Assembly: GCF_001421665.1 (NCBI RefSeq)
Contig: NZ_LMKV01000023.1
Span: 65,879 to 129,878, forward strand
DNA: 64,000 nt
Direction of reading: 5' to 3'
Origin: Sphingobium sp. Leaf26
Lineage (GTDB): Bacteria; Pseudomonadota; Alphaproteobacteria; Sphingomonadales; Sphingomonadaceae
This document shows, piece after piece, positions 29,411-41,131 of the stretch (position 1 is the first letter of the stretch; every line of letters begins with the position of its first letter). The translations under genes were made by a program, and so were the position numbers. The notes under the pieces are model-generated. The model worked only from the letters and a program-made list of their open reading frames with translations. It had not been told where the DNA came from and did not search any database.

Positions 29411-31458
29411 TATCGTGTCATCGCCCAGGTTGCGGCCGCGGCAAGCCCGATGAGCATCACCAGCGCGTAGGTGTAGAGGTAGCCGGACTGAAGCCGACGG
29501 GTGATCTTGTTGCCCTGCACGACCAGAGCAGCCAGGCCATTCGGCCCGAAGCGGTCGATGAAGCCTACATCACCGAACTTCCAGAAGAAGCGGCCGATGG
29601 CGAAGGCAGGTTTGACGAACAGGAAATTGTAAAGTTCGTCAAAATACCATTTGTTCAGCAGGAACTGGTACAGGCCACCGAAGGTCGCGACGAAACGGCG
29701 CGGCCAGTCGGTATTCCTGATGTAGCTCAGCCAGGCAATGACCAAGCCGGTCAGCATCACCGTGAACGGCGAGAATTTGACCCAGGTCGGCACTTGATGG
29801 GCTTCGTGCATCAGATGGCTGTCGAACGCGAGCGCGCCCTTCCAGAATTCGATGCCGCCCTCCGGACCAATGAACTGATCATGGAAGACGAAACCGGCGA
29901 ACACGGCGCCAAGACTCAGAACCAGCAGCGGGATCAGCATGACCAGCGGGCTTTCATGCGGATGATAGCCACCGGTGCCGTCGCCCGCATCATGCACATG
30001 ATGATCGTCATGACCATCATCATGAGCGGCGTGCGCATGATCGTCATGGCCATGGGCGTCATGCAGCGCGTGCTGGATATGCTCCGACTGGGTCCAGCGC
30101 GGCTTGCCGAAGAAGGTCAGGAAGACCAGGCGCCAGCTATAGAAGCTGGTCAGCAGCGCGGCGAACACGCCGACAATGAACGCACCGGTCCCCGCACCGC
30201 CAGCGGCATAGGCTGCTTCGAGAATGCCGTCCTTCGAATAGAAACCGGCAAAGCCCACGCCGATGATCGGCAGGCCGACACCAGTGATGGCGAGCGTACC
30301 CAGCGTCATCGTCCAGAAGGTGATAGGGATGCTCTTACGCAGGCCGCCATAATAACGCATGTCCTGCTCATGGTGCATCGCGTGGATGACCGAACCGGCG
30401 CCCAGGAACAGCAGAGCCTTGAAGAAGGCGTGCGTGAACAGGTGGAACATCGCCGCGCCATAGGCACCGACGCCCGCGGCAAAGAACATATAGCCCAGTT
30501 GCGAACAGGTCGAATAGGCGATGACCCGCTTGATGTCCGTCTGCACCGTGCCGACGGTCGCGGCGAACAGACAGGTCGCGGCACCGACATAGGTGACGAC
30601 GGTCAGCGCCGTTTCCGACGTTTCGAACATCGGCGACAGGCGACAAACCATGAAGACGCCAGCGGTCACCATGGTGGCCGCGTGGATCAGCGCCGACACA
30701 GGGGTCGGGCCTTCCATCGCGTCCGGCAACCAGGTGTGCAGGCCAAGCTGCGCCGACTTGCCCATCGCGCCGACGAACAGCAGCAGGCAGAGGACGGTCA
30801 TGGTGTCGAACCGATAACCGAGGAAGCCGATGGTCGAACCGGCCATCGACGGCGCCGCCGCCAGAATTTCCGGGATCGATATGGTGTTGAACACCAGATA
30901 GGTGCCGAAAATGCCCATCATGAAGCCAAGGTCGCCGACGCGGTTGACCACGAAAGCCTTGATCGCGGCCGCATTGGCGCTGGGCTTACGGAACCAGAAA
31001 CCGATGAGCAGGTAAGAGGCCAGGCCCACGCCTTCCCAACCGAAGAACATCTGAAGCAGATTGTTCGCGGTCACGAGCATCAGCATCGCGAAGGTGAAGA
31101 GCGAGAGATAGGCGAAGAAGCGCGGCTGATCCGGCTCCTCGTCCATATAGCCCCAGCTATAGAGGTGGACGAGGCTCGACACGCTGGTGATGACCACCAG
31201 CATGACCGCCGTCATCGTGTCGACGCGCAACGCCCACTGGGCATCGAAGCTGCCGCTTTCGATCCAGGTGAACAGCGGCGTTACCGACGCTTCGGCATGA
31301 CCGAGCAGGAAGGGAATGAAGGTCACCCAGCTCAACGCGCAGGCGATAAACAGCGCGCCGGTGGTGACGATCTTGGCGGGCAGCTTGCCAAGGGCCTTGT
31401 TACCAAGACCCGCAATGGCGGCCGCCAGCAGCGGAAGAAGGACGATAAGCTGGATCAT
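29410..31458 (-). CDS. nuoL: NADH-quinone oxidoreductase subunit L with His-rich insert
   Basis: NuoL (682 residues) is the distal antiporter-like subunit, with the lateral helix HL at its C-terminal end. Signatures: [51 protein letters not shown] and [17 protein letters not shown]. Between late helices, at about residues 455-495, lies a soluble loop very rich in His and Asp ([17 protein letters not shown] and more), unlike standard NuoL. The loop may bind metal, but this is untested. Confidence 0.97.
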   Translation of the reverse strand: MIQLIVLLPLLAAAIAGLGNKALGKLPAKIVTTGALFIACALSWVTFIPFLLGHAEASVTPLFTWIESGSFDAQWALRVDTMTAVMLVVITSVSSLVHLYSWGYMDEEPDQPRFFAYLSLFTFAMLMLVTANNLLQMFFGWEGVGLASYLLIGFWFRKPSANAAAIKAFVVNRVGDLGFMMGIFGTYLVFNTISIPEILAAAPSMAGSTIGFLGYRFDTMTVLCLLLFVGAMGKSAQLGLHTWLPDAMEGPTPVSALIHAATMVTAGVFMVCRLSPMFETSETALTVVTYVGAATCLFAATVGTVQTDIKRVIAYSTCSQLGYMFFAAGVGAYGAAMFHLFTHAFFKALLFLGAGSVIHAMHHEQDMRYYGGLRKSIPITFWTMTLGTLAITGVGLPIIGVGFAGFYSKDGILEAAYAAGGAGTGAFIVGVFAALLTSFYSWRLVFLTFFGKPRWTQSEHIQHALHDAHGHDDHAHAAHDDGHDDHHVHDAGDGTGGYHPHESPLVMLIPLLVLSLGAVFAGFVFHDQFIGPEGGIEFWKGALAFDSHLMHEAHQVPTWVKFSPFTVMLTGLVIAWLSYIRNTDWPRRFVATFGGLYQFLLNKWYFDELYNFLFVKPAFAIGRFFWKFGDVGFIDRFGPNGLAALVVQGNKITRRLQSGYLYTYALVMLIGLAAAATWAMTR

Positions 31459-31468
31459 GACGTGAGGC

Positions 31469-31774
31469 TCAGCCCTTCATCCGGTTGACATCGTCGACGG
31501 CGATGGTGCCGCGACCACGGAAGTAAATGACGAGGATGGCAAGGCCGATGGCCGCTTCACCCGCCGCGACGGTCAGCACGAACATCGAGAAGACCTGCCC
31601 CACCAGATCGCCCAGAAAGACGCTGAAGGCGACAAGATTGATGTTCACGCTAAGGAGGATCAGTTCAATCGCCATCAGAATGATGATGACATTCTTGCGG
31701 TTGATGAAGATGCCCAGCACCCCCATCACGAAGAGGATGGCGCTGACCACCAGATAATGTTGAAGGCCGATCAC
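31469..31774 (-). CDS. nuoK: NADH-quinone oxidoreductase subunit K
   Basis: NuoK (101 residues) has three membrane helices: residues ~4-22, ~28-50 with the conserved proton-path Glu in [15 protein letters not shown], and ~60-85 with the second Glu in [13 protein letters not shown]. It is part of the E-channel of complex I. Its start overlaps the nuoJ stop by four bases. Confidence 0.96.
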   Translation of the reverse strand: MIGLQHYLVVSAILFVMGVLGIFINRKNVIIILMAIELILLSVNINLVAFSVFLGDLVGQVFSMFVLTVAAGEAAIGLAILVIYFRGRGTIAVDDVNRMKG

Positions 31775-32382
31775 AGCTCCACCCCCTGCCCGACGGGCTG
31801 ATTGATGTTACGTGTCGCATCCTGCGGACGGCGACGGTTCTGCTTGGCGACATTCTGGCCCTTCACGCCGCCGCGAGCGCGGTGCGTCAGGACGATCGCG
31901 CCGATCATGGCGACCAGCAGGACGATGCCCGCCGCTTCGAACAGGAAGATGTAGCGGGTGTAAAGCAGCCCACCGATCGCCTGGATGTTCGACAGTTCCG
32001 GGTTCACCGGGGCCGCGCGCTGCGCCAGTTCGATGGGACCGGCGCTCCAAAGACCAATGCCCAGGACGATTTCCGCCAGCAGCACCAGCGCCAGCAGCAG
32101 GCCGAAGGGCAGATAGTCGACGAAACCGGCGCGCAGTTCGGCGAAGTCGATGTCCAGCATCATGACAACGAACAGGAACAGCACCGCGACCGCGCCAACA
32201 TAGACAATGACAAGCAGCATCGCGATGAATTCGGCGCCGATCAGGATCATCAGACCTGCCGCGTTGAAAAAGGACAGGATCAGCCAGAGGACCGAATGGA
32301 CCGGATTGCGCGACAATATCGTGAGCGCGCCGCTGCACACCACCATGATGGCGAACAGGTAAAAGGCGATAACGTGGATCAC
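31771..32382 (-). CDS. nuoJ: NADH-quinone oxidoreductase subunit J (GTG start)
   Basis: NuoJ (203 residues) is a five-helix complex I subunit. The helix with [20 protein letters not shown] contains the conserved pi-bulge region. The start is a GTG at 32382 ([15 protein letters not shown]), preceded by AAGGGGAA; a longer opening of the frame overlaps nuoI and is not family-like. The C-terminal tail after the last helix is basic and soluble ([18 protein letters not shown]). Confidence 0.94.
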   Translation of the reverse strand: MIHVIAFYLFAIMVVCSGALTILSRNPVHSVLWLILSFFNAAGLMILIGAEFIAMLLVIVYVGAVAVLFLFVVMMLDIDFAELRAGFVDYLPFGLLLALVLLAEIVLGIGLWSAGPIELAQRAAPVNPELSNIQAIGGLLYTRYIFLFEAAGIVLLVAMIGAIVLTHRARGGVKGQNVAKQNRRRPQDATRNINQPVGQGVEL

Positions 32383-32411
32383 AGGATCATATTCCCCTTG
32401 ATGCCGGCGGC

Positions 32412-32897
32412 TTAACGATAGGGTGCGTCGGCGGCAAGGTTCGCGGCAATCGCCCGCTCCCACTTGTCACCGTTTTCGAGGAGCTTGGCCTTGTCGTAGA
32501 TCAGCTCTTCGCGGGTTTCGGTCGCGAACTCGAAGTTCGGGCCTTCCACGACCGCATCCACCGGGCAGGCTTCCTGACAGAAGCCGCAATAGATGCACTT
32601 GGTCATGTCGATGTCGTAGCGCGTCGTCCGGCGGCTGCCATCGTCGCGCGGCTGCGCCTCGATGGTGATCGCCTGCGCCGGGCAAATGGCCTCGCACAGC
32701 TTGCACGCGATGCAGCGTTCTTCCCCATTGGGATAACGGCGCAGCGCATGTTCACCGCGAAAACGCGGCGAAATCGGGTTCTTCTCATACGGGTAGTTGA
32801 TCGTCGCCTTGGGCTTGAAGAAATATTTCAAGGTCAGCCAATGCGCCTTCACGAATTCCCAGAGGGTGAAGCTTTTGACGTAATAGCCAAGGCTCAT
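32412..32897 (-). CDS. nuoI: NADH-quinone oxidoreductase subunit I
   Basis: NuoI (161 residues) carries two [4Fe-4S] clusters (N6a, N6b) linking the peripheral arm to NuoB. Both ferredoxin motifs are complete: [16 protein letters not shown] and [16 protein letters not shown]. It is encoded one base after nuoH. Confidence 0.97.
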   Translation of the reverse strand: MSLGYYVKSFTLWEFVKAHWLTLKYFFKPKATINYPYEKNPISPRFRGEHALRRYPNGEERCIACKLCEAICPAQAITIEAQPRDDGSRRTTRYDIDMTKCIYCGFCQEACPVDAVVEGPNFEFATETREELIYDKAKLLENGDKWERAIAANLAADAPYR

Positions 32898-32898
32898 G

Positions 32899-33939
32899 TC
32901 ACGAATACCTTGTCAGCATGAGGAAGCCCGAAACCAGGAAGACGAACAGCAGCGAGGTCGGCAGGAAGATTTTCCAGCCCAGCCGCATCAGCTGGTCATA
33001 ACGGTAGCGGGGCACCGTCGCCTTCACCCAGGAGAAGACGAAGAAGAAGAACAGGATCTTGGCGAACAGCCAGAGGATGCCGGGCACATAATAGAGCGGC
33101 GCCCAATCGACCGGAGGCAGGTAGCCGCCCCAGAACAGGATCGCGTTCAATGCGCACATCAGGATGACGTTGGCATATTCGCCCAGCCAGAACAGCGCGA
33201 AGGCCATCGACGAATATTCGGTCTGGTAACCCGCAACCAGTTCGGATTCCGCTTCGGTCAGGTCGAACGGCGCACGCGCCGTTTCCGCCATGGCCGAAAT
33301 CAGGAACATGATCGCCATCGGGAAGAGCAACGGGTTGAAGCCATTGCCGTTCAGGAAGCCATAATAGGCCTTCTGGCTTTCCACGATCGCGGTCAAGTTG
33401 AAGCTGCCTGCCCACAGCACCACGGTGATGATGATGAAGCCGATCGAGACTTCATAGCTGATCATCTGCGCGCTGGCACGGATCGCGGAATAGAAGGGAT
33501 ATTTCGAGTTGGACGCCCAGCCCGCCAGCACCACGCCGTACACGCCCAGCGAGCTGATCGCGAGAATGTAGAGCAAGCCGACATTGATGTTGGCCAGCAC
33601 CACGCCCACCTGGAACGGTATGACTGCCCAGGCCATCAGCGCCACGGTGAAGGTGATGATCGGCGCGATCAGGAACAGCGCCTTGCTCGCGGCCGACGGA
33701 ACGATGGTTTCTTGAAGGAAAACCTTCAGACCGTCCGCGAAGGACTGAAGCAGACCGAAGGGACCGACGACGTTGGGACCACGGCGCAACGCCATGGCGG
33801 CCCAGATCTTGCGATCGGCATAGATGATCATGGCGACGGCCAGCATGACCGGCAGACAGATCACCAAAATGCCGATGACGGTAGAAAGCAGCCAGGCGCC
33901 CTCGAAAGGCAGGCCAAGGCCTTGGAAGAAAGCGGTCAC
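32899..33939 (-). CDS. nuoH: NADH-quinone oxidoreductase subunit H
   Basis: NuoH (346 residues) forms much of the quinone chamber at the arm junction. Visible motifs: [22 protein letters not shown], the acidic loop [20 protein letters not shown], and FPLP-like segments. Eight or nine membrane helices are expected. The start overlaps the nuoG stop by ATGA. Confidence 0.97.
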   Translation of the reverse strand: MTAFFQGLGLPFEGAWLLSTVIGILVICLPVMLAVAMIIYADRKIWAAMALRRGPNVVGPFGLLQSFADGLKVFLQETIVPSAASKALFLIAPIITFTVALMAWAVIPFQVGVVLANINVGLLYILAISSLGVYGVVLAGWASNSKYPFYSAIRASAQMISYEVSIGFIIITVVLWAGSFNLTAIVESQKAYYGFLNGNGFNPLLFPMAIMFLISAMAETARAPFDLTEAESELVAGYQTEYSSMAFALFWLGEYANVILMCALNAILFWGGYLPPVDWAPLYYVPGILWLFAKILFFFFVFSWVKATVPRYRYDQLMRLGWKIFLPTSLLFVFLVSGFLMLTRYS

Positions 33940-35942
33940 TCTGCGGCCTCCGCATACTCAACGCCATGGATCAGCTCGGCCGAGCATTGCTGCATCGTCG
34001 GGCTGGCACGGCAGATGGCGTTGGTGAGGTAGAAATCCTTGATTGGCGAACCGAATTCGCCGGTCGCGCCAGTCGGGAGCGACGGAATGGACCAGCCATA
34101 ATCGGCCAGACCTTGGACGCCGAGCGCCGGAACCGCCTTCGCCATTTCGGCGCGGAGCTGTTCGAAGCTGTCGAACGACAACTTGGCGCCCAGCGTTTCG
34201 GAAAGGGCGCGCAGGATCGACCAGTCCTCGCGGGCGTCGCCCGGCGCGAACACGGCCTTTTCACCGAACTGTACCCGGCCTTCCAGATTGACGTAGGTGC
34301 CCGCCTTTTCGGCATAGCTCGCGCCCGGCAGGATCACGTCCGCAGCATGTGCGCCCTTGTCGCCATGATGGCCGACATAGACTTTGAAGCTGGTCGGGAA
34401 GAGCGCATAATCGACTTCGTCCGCGCCCAGCGAGAAGAGCAGCTTGGGCGCGGCTTCCGCCACCGCCTTGATGCCACCCTTGGTCGCATAGCCCAGCATC
34501 AGGCCGCCCATGCGGGCCGCCGCGAAGTGCAGCACGTTGTAGCCGTTCCAGCCATCCTTGATCAGGCCCAGCGTCTCGACCAGCGCCAGCGTGTCGCCAT
34601 GCGCGCCGTCCTTGGCCAGCACACCGCCACCGACGATCATCGCCGGACGAGTAGCCCCCTTGAAGGCTTCCAGAACGGCTTCGGGCAGCTTGGCGAGCAG
34701 CGAGGCATCGTTGCCCAGCCATTCGACCTTATAAGTCAGATCGACTTCCGCCCCGACCGCGAAAATCTTCGCGCCCTTCTTGATCGCCTTGCGGATGCGC
34801 GTGTTCACCAGCGGCGCTTCCCAGCGCAGATTGGTGCCGACCAGCAGGATGACGTCTGCGGTTTCGAGGTCCGCAAGCGGCGTATTGAACACCACCGACG
34901 ACAGGCTCGACACGTCGTAGGACAGCCCGGTCTGGCGACCTTCCAGCATGGTGCCGCCCAGTTTCTCGACCAGGGCCTTGCCCGCGAACATGGTTTCGCA
35001 ATCGAGCAGGTCGCCCGCGATCGCCGCGACACTGCCGCCATGCTGGACAGCGGCGACGGCGGCGAAAGCTTCCGTCCAGGTCGCCGGAACCAGCTTGCCA
35101 TCCTTGCGGACATAGGGCTTGTCGAGACGCTTGCGGACCAGACCGTCGACATTGTGCCGGGTCTTGTCGCTTGCCCATTCCTCGTTCACGTCATCGTTGA
35201 TGCGTGGCACGGCGCGCAACACCTGACGACCACGGCTGTCGAGACGGATGTTGGTGCCCAGCGCATCCATGACGTCGATCGCATGGGTCTTCTTCAATTC
35301 CCAAGGCCGCGCTTCGAACGCATAGGGCTTGGCGGTCAGCGCGCCGACCGGGCAGAGGTCGACCACATTGCCCGACAGCTCGCTCTTGGCGGCCTGTTCA
35401 AGATAGGTGGTGATCTGCATATTCTCGCCGCGACCGATCGCACCGATTTCCGGCACGCCCGCGACTTCCTCGGCAAAGCGCACGCAACGGGTGCACTGGA
35501 TGCAGCGGGTCATGACCGTCTTGACGATCGGACCCATATTCTTTTCGGTCACGGCGCGCTTGTTTTCGTCATAGCGCGACGAACCACGGCCATAAGCGAC
35601 CGACTGGTCCTGAAGATCGCACTCGCCGCCCTGATCGCAGATCGGGCAATCAAGCGGGTGATTGATGAGGAGAAACTCCATCACCCCTTCGCGGGCCTTC
35701 TTGACCATTTCGCTGTCGGTACGAATTTCCTGACCTTCGGTGGCCGGAAGCGCGCACGAAGCCTGCGGCTTGGGCGGTCCGGGCTTCACCTCGACCAGGC
35801 ACATGCGGCAATTGCCGGCGATGGAAAGGCGTTCATGATAGCAGAAACGGGGGATTTCCTTCCCCGCCTGCTCGCAAGCCTGAAGAACGGTGGTCCCTGC
35901 CGGGACTTCCAGTTCTACGCCATCTACTTTGACCTTCGGCAT
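33936..35942 (-). CDS. nuoG: NADH-quinone oxidoreductase subunit G
   Basis: NuoG (668 residues) is the large iron-sulfur subunit of the peripheral arm. The N-terminal [2Fe-2S] ligands are in [21 protein letters not shown] with the later Cys in ASCALP. The His-ligated [4Fe-4S] site is [18 protein letters not shown], and the next cluster is [14 protein letters not shown]. The C-terminal part from ~220 is a molybdopterin-oxidoreductase-like domain without cofactor, as usual. It lies two bases after nuoF. Confidence 0.97.
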   Translation of the reverse strand: MPKVKVDGVELEVPAGTTVLQACEQAGKEIPRFCYHERLSIAGNCRMCLVEVKPGPPKPQASCALPATEGQEIRTDSEMVKKAREGVMEFLLINHPLDCPICDQGGECDLQDQSVAYGRGSSRYDENKRAVTEKNMGPIVKTVMTRCIQCTRCVRFAEEVAGVPEIGAIGRGENMQITTYLEQAAKSELSGNVVDLCPVGALTAKPYAFEARPWELKKTHAIDVMDALGTNIRLDSRGRQVLRAVPRINDDVNEEWASDKTRHNVDGLVRKRLDKPYVRKDGKLVPATWTEAFAAVAAVQHGGSVAAIAGDLLDCETMFAGKALVEKLGGTMLEGRQTGLSYDVSSLSSVVFNTPLADLETADVILLVGTNLRWEAPLVNTRIRKAIKKGAKIFAVGAEVDLTYKVEWLGNDASLLAKLPEAVLEAFKGATRPAMIVGGGVLAKDGAHGDTLALVETLGLIKDGWNGYNVLHFAAARMGGLMLGYATKGGIKAVAEAAPKLLFSLGADEVDYALFPTSFKVYVGHHGDKGAHAADVILPGASYAEKAGTYVNLEGRVQFGEKAVFAPGDAREDWSILRALSETLGAKLSFDSFEQLRAEMAKAVPALGVQGLADYGWSIPSLPTGATGEFGSPIKDFYLTNAICRASPTMQQCSAELIHGVEYAEAAE

Positions 35943-35944
35943 GG

Positions 35945-37288
35945 TTACTCCGCTGCCTCCATGACGGGGGCGCTACCCTTGTTTTCGTTGATCCGGCGCT
36001 CGATTTCCGGGCGGAAATGCCGGATCAGCCCCTGGATCGGCCATGCCGCCGCGTCGCCAAGCGCGCAGATGGTGTGGCCTTCGACCTGTTTCGTAACCTG
36101 GAACAGCATGTCGATTTCGCTCTGGTCGGCGTCGCCGGTGCGCAGACGTTCCATCACCCGCCACATCCAGCCCGTACCTTCACGGCACGGCGTACACTGG
36201 CCGCAGCTCTCATGCTTGTAGAAGTAGGAGAGGCGCGAAATGGCGCGGACGATGTCGGTCGACTTGTCCATGACGATGACGGCGGCGGTGCCAAGGCCGG
36301 AGCCAAGCGCCCGCAGGCCGTCAAAGTCCATCGGCGCGTCCATGATTTCCTTTGCAGGAACCAGAGGCACCGATGACCCGCCCGGAATGACCGCGAGCAG
36401 ATTGTCCCACCCGCCCCGGATGCCGCCGCAATGGCGGTCGATCAGCTCGCGGAACGGGATCGACATCGATTCCTCGACCACGCAGGGCTTGTTTACGTGG
36501 CCGCTGATCTGGAACAGCTTGGTGCCACGGTTGTTCTCACGACCAAAGCCGTTGAACCATGCCGCGCCGCGCCGCAGGATCGTCGGCGAAACCGCGATCG
36601 ATTCCACATTGTTCACGGTGGTCGGGCAACCATAAAGGCCCGCGCCCGCCGGGAAAGGCGGCTTCAGGCGGGGCTGGCCCTTCTTGCCTTCGATGCTTTC
36701 GATCTGCGCGGTTTCCTCGCCGCAGATATAGGCGCCCGCGCCGCGATGGACGAAGACGTCGAAATCATAGCCCGATCCGCAGGCATTCTTGCCGATGAAG
36801 CCCTTTTCATAGGCTTGCTCGACGGCGGCGAAGAGAACCTTCGCCTCGTAGATGAACTCGCCGCGAATATAGATATAGGCGGCCCGCGCCCGCATCGCGA
36901 AACCGGCGATCAGCGCGCCTTCGATCAGCTTGTGCGGATCGTGGCGGATGATCTCGCGGTCCTTGCATGACCCCGGTTCGGATTCGTCGGCGTTGATGAC
37001 CAGGAAGCTGGGACGACCATCCTTGCTTTCCTTGGGCATGAACGACCATTTCAGGCCAGTCGGGAAGCCTGCGCCGCCACGGCCGCGCAGGTTCGACGCC
37101 TTCATGATGTCGATGATACCATCCTGGCCGATTTCCATCAGCTTCCTGGTATTGTCCCAATCGCCACGCTTCATCGCAGCGTCCACGCCCCAATCCTGGA
37201 AGCCGTGGACATTGGTGAAGATGCGATCCTTGTCGGTCAGCGGACCAACGAAAGGTGGCGGAGCAGGAGGTGCGGTTTCGTCGGCCAT
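35945..37288 (-). CDS. nuoF: NADH-quinone oxidoreductase subunit F
   Basis: NuoF (447 residues) binds NADH, FMN and cluster N3. [20 protein letters not shown] is the FMN/NADH loop, [15 protein letters not shown] is the flavin pocket and [16 protein letters not shown] carries the [4Fe-4S] Cys ligands. Its ATG overlaps the stop of a 49-residue membrane protein gene in TAATG, so its translation is probably coupled to that small gene rather than directly to nuoE. Confidence 0.97.
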   Translation of the reverse strand: MADETAPPAPPPFVGPLTDKDRIFTNVHGFQDWGVDAAMKRGDWDNTRKLMEIGQDGIIDIMKASNLRGRGGAGFPTGLKWSFMPKESKDGRPSFLVINADESEPGSCKDREIIRHDPHKLIEGALIAGFAMRARAAYIYIRGEFIYEAKVLFAAVEQAYEKGFIGKNACGSGYDFDVFVHRGAGAYICGEETAQIESIEGKKGQPRLKPPFPAGAGLYGCPTTVNNVESIAVSPTILRRGAAWFNGFGRENNRGTKLFQISGHVNKPCVVEESMSIPFRELIDRHCGGIRGGWDNLLAVIPGGSSVPLVPAKEIMDAPMDFDGLRALGSGLGTAAVIVMDKSTDIVRAISRLSYFYKHESCGQCTPCREGTGWMWRVMERLRTGDADQSEIDMLFQVTKQVEGHTICALGDAAAWPIQGLIRHFRPEIERRINENKGSAPVMEAAE

Positions 37289-37437
37289 TACCGGCCCTTT
37301 CCGATCAGTTTTTCAGCCACGACATAGGCGACCACGCCCAGCCCGATCCCGATGACGAGGCCCAGCACCGCGCCGATGATCTTGAGCGCGATCACGAATA
37401 CGATGATGCCAAGGATGATGGCGACCAATGCGCTCAT
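37288..37437 (-). CDS. 49-residue membrane protein between nuoE and nuoF
   Basis: This short gene starts with ATG at 37437, overlapping the nuoE stop as ATGA, and ends with TAA overlapping the nuoF ATG as TAATG. It encodes 49 residues: one or two very hydrophobic segments (starting [20 protein letters not shown], then a Gly/Val-rich stretch with small-residue spacing) and a basic tail EKLIGKGR. No complex I subunit has this sequence. The double overlap and good codon use argue for a real, coupled gene. It may be a small accessory or assembly protein of complex I, but that is inference from position only. Confidence 0.85.
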   Translation of the reverse strand: MSALVAIILGIIVFVIALKIIGAVLGLVIGIGLGVVAYVVAEKLIGKGR

Positions 37438-38102
37438 GCCCATTCACCCCGATAATCGTGATTTTCAGTGACCATGTCCTTGAGCGTCGTCGGGCCACCT
37501 TCAGGCGCGCTCGTCTGACGGTCGATCTGCGGGCCGATCTTGGGCTGGCCGCCGGTGGCCAGCGTTTCCAGGATCGCGCTCATGCTGTCATAGGTCAGGT
37601 CTTCGTAATTATCGTCGTTGATCTGGACCATCGGTGCGTTGGCGCACGCGCCAAGACATTCGACTTCGGTCAGCGTGAACAGGCCGTCAGGGGTCGTGCC
37701 GCCCTTGACCAGACCCTTGTTCTTGCACGCCGAAAAGACATCGTCCGACCCGCGCAACATGCACGGCGTCGTACCGCATACCTGCACATGATAGCGGCCG
37801 ACCGGCGCCAGATTATACATGGTGTAGAAGGTCGCGACCTCATAGACGCGCATGTACGGCATATCGAGCTGACGCGCGATATATTCCATCACCGGCACGG
37901 GCAGCCAGCCATTGGTCTGCGTTTCCGCGCCGACCTGACGCTGGGCCAGATCGAGCAGCGGCATCACCGCCGACTGCTGGCGACCGGCGGGATAGCGCGC
38001 GATGACCGTCTTGGCCTGTTCGGCATTGTCGGCGGTCCACTCGAACGCGCCCCAGCGCGCACGGGTTTCGGCCTCATCGGGGATATGAACTGCGTCAGCC
38101 AT
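37434..38102 (-). CDS. nuoE: NADH-quinone oxidoreductase subunit E
   Basis: NuoE (222 residues) has a thioredoxin-like fold binding the off-pathway [2Fe-2S] cluster N1a. Ligands are in CGTTPCMLRG and CLGACANAP. EVATFYTMYNLAPVGRYHVQV precedes them, as expected. The C-terminal 60 residues beyond the core are polar and likely flexible. It overlaps nuoD by one base. Confidence 0.96.
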   Translation of the reverse strand: MADAVHIPDEAETRARWGAFEWTADNAEQAKTVIARYPAGRQQSAVMPLLDLAQRQVGAETQTNGWLPVPVMEYIARQLDMPYMRVYEVATFYTMYNLAPVGRYHVQVCGTTPCMLRGSDDVFSACKNKGLVKGGTTPDGLFTLTEVECLGACANAPMVQINDDNYEDLTYDSMSAILETLATGGQPKIGPQIDRQTSAPEGGPTTLKDMVTENHDYRGEWA

Positions 38103-39337
38103 TATCGGTCACATTCTCCGAACACGATGTCCATCGCGCCCAGTACAGCGGTGGTGTCGGCGAGCATGTGGCCCTTCATCATGAAGTCCATAGCTTGCAG
38201 GTGCGAGAAGGCGGTCGGGCGGATCTTGCAGCGATAGGGCTTGTTGGAGCCGTCGCTGACCAGATAGACGCCGAATTCACCCTTAGGACTTTCGGTCGCG
38301 ACATAGACTTCGCCCGCCGGGACATGGAAGCCCTCGGTATAAAGCTTGAAGTGGTGGATCAGCGCTTCCATCGACCGCTTCATTTCGCCGCGTTTGGGCG
38401 GAACCACCTTGCGGTCGAAGCTGGCGATCGGCCCTTCGGGCATGTCGTTCAGACACTGTTTCATGATGCGCGCGGACTGGCGCACTTCCTCGACGCGGAC
38501 CATGAACCGGTCGTAGCAGTCATAGGCAGTGCCGACCGGAATGTCGAAGTCCATGCGGTCATAGACGTCGTAAGGCTGTGCCTTGCGGATATCCCAGGCG
38601 ATGCCCGAACCGCGCAGCATGGGACCGGAAAAGCCCCATTTCAGCGCGTCTTCCTTGCTCACGATGGCGATGTCGACATTACGCTGCTTGAAGATGCGGT
38701 TGTCGACCACCAGGCTCATCGCGTCTTCGAACAGGCGCGGCAGGCGGGTGTCGAGCCAGTCGGCGATGTCGGTCAGCAGCTTTAGAGGCACATCCTGATG
38801 CACGCCACCCGGCCGGAAATAGGCCGAGTGCATGCGGGCGCCCGAAGCGCGCTCGAAGAAGTTGAGGCAATCCTCGCGAATTTCGAACAGCCACAGGTTC
38901 GGCGTCATCGCGCCGACGTCCATCACATGCGAACCCAGGTTCAGCATGTGATTGCAGATGCGCGTCAGTTCCGCGAAGAACACGCGCAGATATTGCGCAC
39001 GCTCCGGCACTTCCAGGTTCAGCAGCTTTTCGACCGCCAGAACATAGCTGTGTTCCATGCCGAGCGGCGAACAATAGTCCAGCCGGTCGAAATAGGGCAG
39101 CGCCTGCATATAGGTCTTATATTCGATCAGCTTCTCAGTGCCGCGATGCAGCAGGCCGACATGCGGATCGCATCGCTCGACGATTTCGCCTTCCAGTTCC
39201 ATGACCAGACGCAGAACGCCGTGCGCCGCAGGATGCTGCGGGCCGAAGTTGATCGTATAGTTCTGGATTTCCGTGTCGCCATAGGCGGGGTCGGCCGCAT
39301 CGGTGACATGGTCCAGCTTTTCCAGATAATCGGACAT
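38102..39337 (-). CDS. nuoD: NADH-quinone oxidoreductase subunit D
   Basis: NuoD (411 residues), related to NiFe hydrogenase large subunits, lines the quinone site with NuoB. Signatures: [21 protein letters not shown] (quinone-site His), [38 protein letters not shown], and the C-terminal DIVFGECDR. Confidence 0.97.
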   Translation of the reverse strand: MSDYLEKLDHVTDAADPAYGDTEIQNYTINFGPQHPAAHGVLRLVMELEGEIVERCDPHVGLLHRGTEKLIEYKTYMQALPYFDRLDYCSPLGMEHSYVLAVEKLLNLEVPERAQYLRVFFAELTRICNHMLNLGSHVMDVGAMTPNLWLFEIREDCLNFFERASGARMHSAYFRPGGVHQDVPLKLLTDIADWLDTRLPRLFEDAMSLVVDNRIFKQRNVDIAIVSKEDALKWGFSGPMLRGSGIAWDIRKAQPYDVYDRMDFDIPVGTAYDCYDRFMVRVEEVRQSARIMKQCLNDMPEGPIASFDRKVVPPKRGEMKRSMEALIHHFKLYTEGFHVPAGEVYVATESPKGEFGVYLVSDGSNKPYRCKIRPTAFSHLQAMDFMMKGHMLADTTAVLGAMDIVFGECDR

Positions 39338-40119
39338 TACGCCTTGTCCTCCGGCTTGGCAGCGCCCTTGCCTTCATCGGTGGCAGCAGCGGGCTTGGCC
39401 GGCGCTTCCGCCGACTTTTCCTCGGCCTTCTTGTTGGCGGCGTCGCCTGCGCCAGTGTCGGCCTTGCTTTCAGTCGCCTTGGGCGTGGACGCAGCCGGAA
39501 CAGCAGGCGCAGCGGCCTTCTCGTCGCCGGGCAGCACATATTGCGCACCTTCCCAGGGCGACATGAAGTCGAAGCTGCGGAAGTCCTGCGCCAGCTTCAC
39601 TGGCTCATAGACGACGCGCTTGTCCTCTTCGGAATAACGCAGTTCGACATAGCCCGTCAGCGGGAAGTCCTTGCGCTGCGGATGCCCCTTGAACCCATAG
39701 TCGGTCAGGATGCGGCGCAGGTCGGTGTTGCCGTCGAACACCACGCCATACATGTCGAACACTTCGCGCTCCAGCCAGCCGGCGACCGGCCAGAGATGCG
39801 TGACGGTCGGCACCGGCGTATCCTCGTCGGTCGACACCTTCACGCGAACGCGATGGTTCCGCGTGACGCTGAGCAGATGATAGGCGACCTCGAACCGTTC
39901 GGCACGATCCGGATAGTCGACGCCAGCGATTTCCATCAACTGCTGATAGTGGCCCATGTCGCGCAGCGCGACCATGGCATTGGCCAGATCCTCGCGGGCG
40001 ACGGTAAAGGTCAGTTCGTCGGCATGATCGACGGCTTCGACCAGCATGGACCCCAGGATGGCGCCGATTTCCTCGGCAATCCCTTCGGGGTTCACGATCT
40101 TGGGTGCGCTATGGGCCAT
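39337..40119 (-). CDS. nuoC: NADH-quinone oxidoreductase subunit C with Ala/Lys-rich tail
   Basis: The start at 40119 ([13 protein letters not shown]) follows nuoB by one base and gives 260 residues; the longer opening of the frame lies inside nuoB. The core 1-200 has the 30-kDa subunit motifs [39 protein letters not shown] and YVLPG. From about residue 203 a low-complexity tail rich in Ala, Lys, Glu and Pro ([17 protein letters not shown] and onward) has no counterpart in standard NuoC. Confidence 0.95.
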   Translation of the reverse strand: MAHSAPKIVNPEGIAEEIGAILGSMLVEAVDHADELTFTVAREDLANAMVALRDMGHYQQLMEIAGVDYPDRAERFEVAYHLLSVTRNHRVRVKVSTDEDTPVPTVTHLWPVAGWLEREVFDMYGVVFDGNTDLRRILTDYGFKGHPQRKDFPLTGYVELRYSEEDKRVVYEPVKLAQDFRSFDFMSPWEGAQYVLPGDEKAAAPAVPAASTPKATESKADTGAGDAANKKAEEKSAEAPAKPAAATDEGKGAAKPEDKA

Positions 40120-40120
40120 A

Positions 40121-40675
40121 TTAACGCTCAATCGTCCCGATCCGGCGGATCTTCCGCTGAAGCTGCATGATGCCGTAAAGCAGCGCTTCGGCAGTCGGCG
40201 GGCAACCCGGCACATAGATGTCGACCGGCACGATGCGGTCACAGCCACGGACGACCGAATAGCTGTAATGATAATAGCCGCCGCCATTGGCGCAGCTACC
40301 CATCGAAATCACATATTTCGGATTGGACATCTGGTCGTAGACCTTGCGCAGCGCCGGGGCCATCTTGTTGCACAGCGTGCCCGCGACGATCATTACGTCC
40401 GACTGACGCGGGGACGCGCGCGGCGCGGCACCAAAGCGCTCCATGTCGTAGCGCGGCATGTTGACGTGGATCATTTCCACGGCGCAGCAGGCCAGGCCGA
40501 AGGTCATCCACCACAGCGAGCCGGTACGCGCCCACTGGAACAGCTCCTCCGTCGAGGTGATCAGGAAGCCCTTGTCATTCACTTCGCTGTTGAGCGAGTC
40601 AAAGAAGGCCTGGTCGGGCTGGGTTCCCATCGGCGGCAAGGTGCCGGGAATGGGACCGGACAGTTCTACTCCCAA
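40121..40675 (-). CDS. nuoB: NADH-quinone oxidoreductase subunit B (probable TTG start)
   Basis: NuoB binds cluster N2, the immediate electron donor to quinone. The Cys ligands are seen in [19 protein letters not shown] and [15 protein letters not shown] prefer a TTG start at 40675 (184 residues) because AAGGGAG sits eight bases upstream and the overlap with nuoA is then ten bases. A GTG at 40696 would add seven residues but lacks a ribosome binding site. Confidence 0.93.
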   Translation of the reverse strand: MGVELSGPIPGTLPPMGTQPDQAFFDSLNSEVNDKGFLITSTEELFQWARTGSLWWMTFGLACCAVEMIHVNMPRYDMERFGAAPRASPRQSDVMIVAGTLCNKMAPALRKVYDQMSNPKYVISMGSCANGGGYYHYSYSVVRGCDRIVPVDIYVPGCPPTAEALLYGIMQLQRKIRRIGTIER

Positions 40676-41040
40676 TCGAGTGCTCCCTTCTTCCACGCAT
40701 AGACGAGGCCGAGCACCAGCTCCGCTATGAAGATCATCATCGTCGCCCAGCCGGCCCAGCCGATCTGGTCGAGGCTTACGGCCCAGGGAAACAGGAACGC
40801 CGCTTCAAGATCGAAGATGATGAAGAGAATGGCGACCAGATAGAAACGCACGTCGAACTGGCTGCGCGGCTCTTCAAATGCGGGGAAACCGCACTCATAT
40901 TCGGAGAGCTTGGCAGGGTCGGGCTTGTGCGCCCCGGTGAGGCGGCCAACCAGCATCGGCAAAAAGACGAAGGTGCCGGAAAGCAGCAAGGCGATCCCGA
41001 GAAAAATCAGGATCGGCAGATATTGGGCGAGATCGACCAA
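40666..41040 (-). CDS. nuoA: NADH-quinone oxidoreductase subunit A (TTG start)
   Basis: NuoA (124 residues) has three membrane helices and the family signature [43 protein letters not shown]. It is the first gene of the nuo operon. The frame begins with TTG at 41040 (read MVDLAQYLP), with GGGGA six bases upstream and no ATG or GTG near the correct N-terminus. The nuo promoter must lie between 41041 and the suhB terminator at 41132. Confidence 0.95.
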   Translation of the reverse strand: MVDLAQYLPILIFLGIALLLSGTFVFLPMLVGRLTGAHKPDPAKLSEYECGFPAFEEPRSQFDVRFYLVAILFIIFDLEAAFLFPWAVSLDQIGWAGWATMMIFIAELVLGLVYAWKKGALDWE

Positions 41041-41131
41041 TGGAATCCCCTGGGCGAAAAGTGTATCTTGGGCCGCGCTTTAGGCCTGCTGCATATGCGA
41101 AGCAAGGGGCCAACGCTGTGAGAATGAATCG

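Noticed and set aside
29119..31488. 789-residue plus-strand frame opposite nuoL and nuoM
   Set aside because: Arg/His/Asp/Gln-rich composition without hydrophobic cores, typical of antisense to membrane protein genes.
33966..36221. 751-residue plus-strand frame opposite nuoG
   Set aside because: Pure antisense of a well-defined iron-sulfur subunit; no motif.
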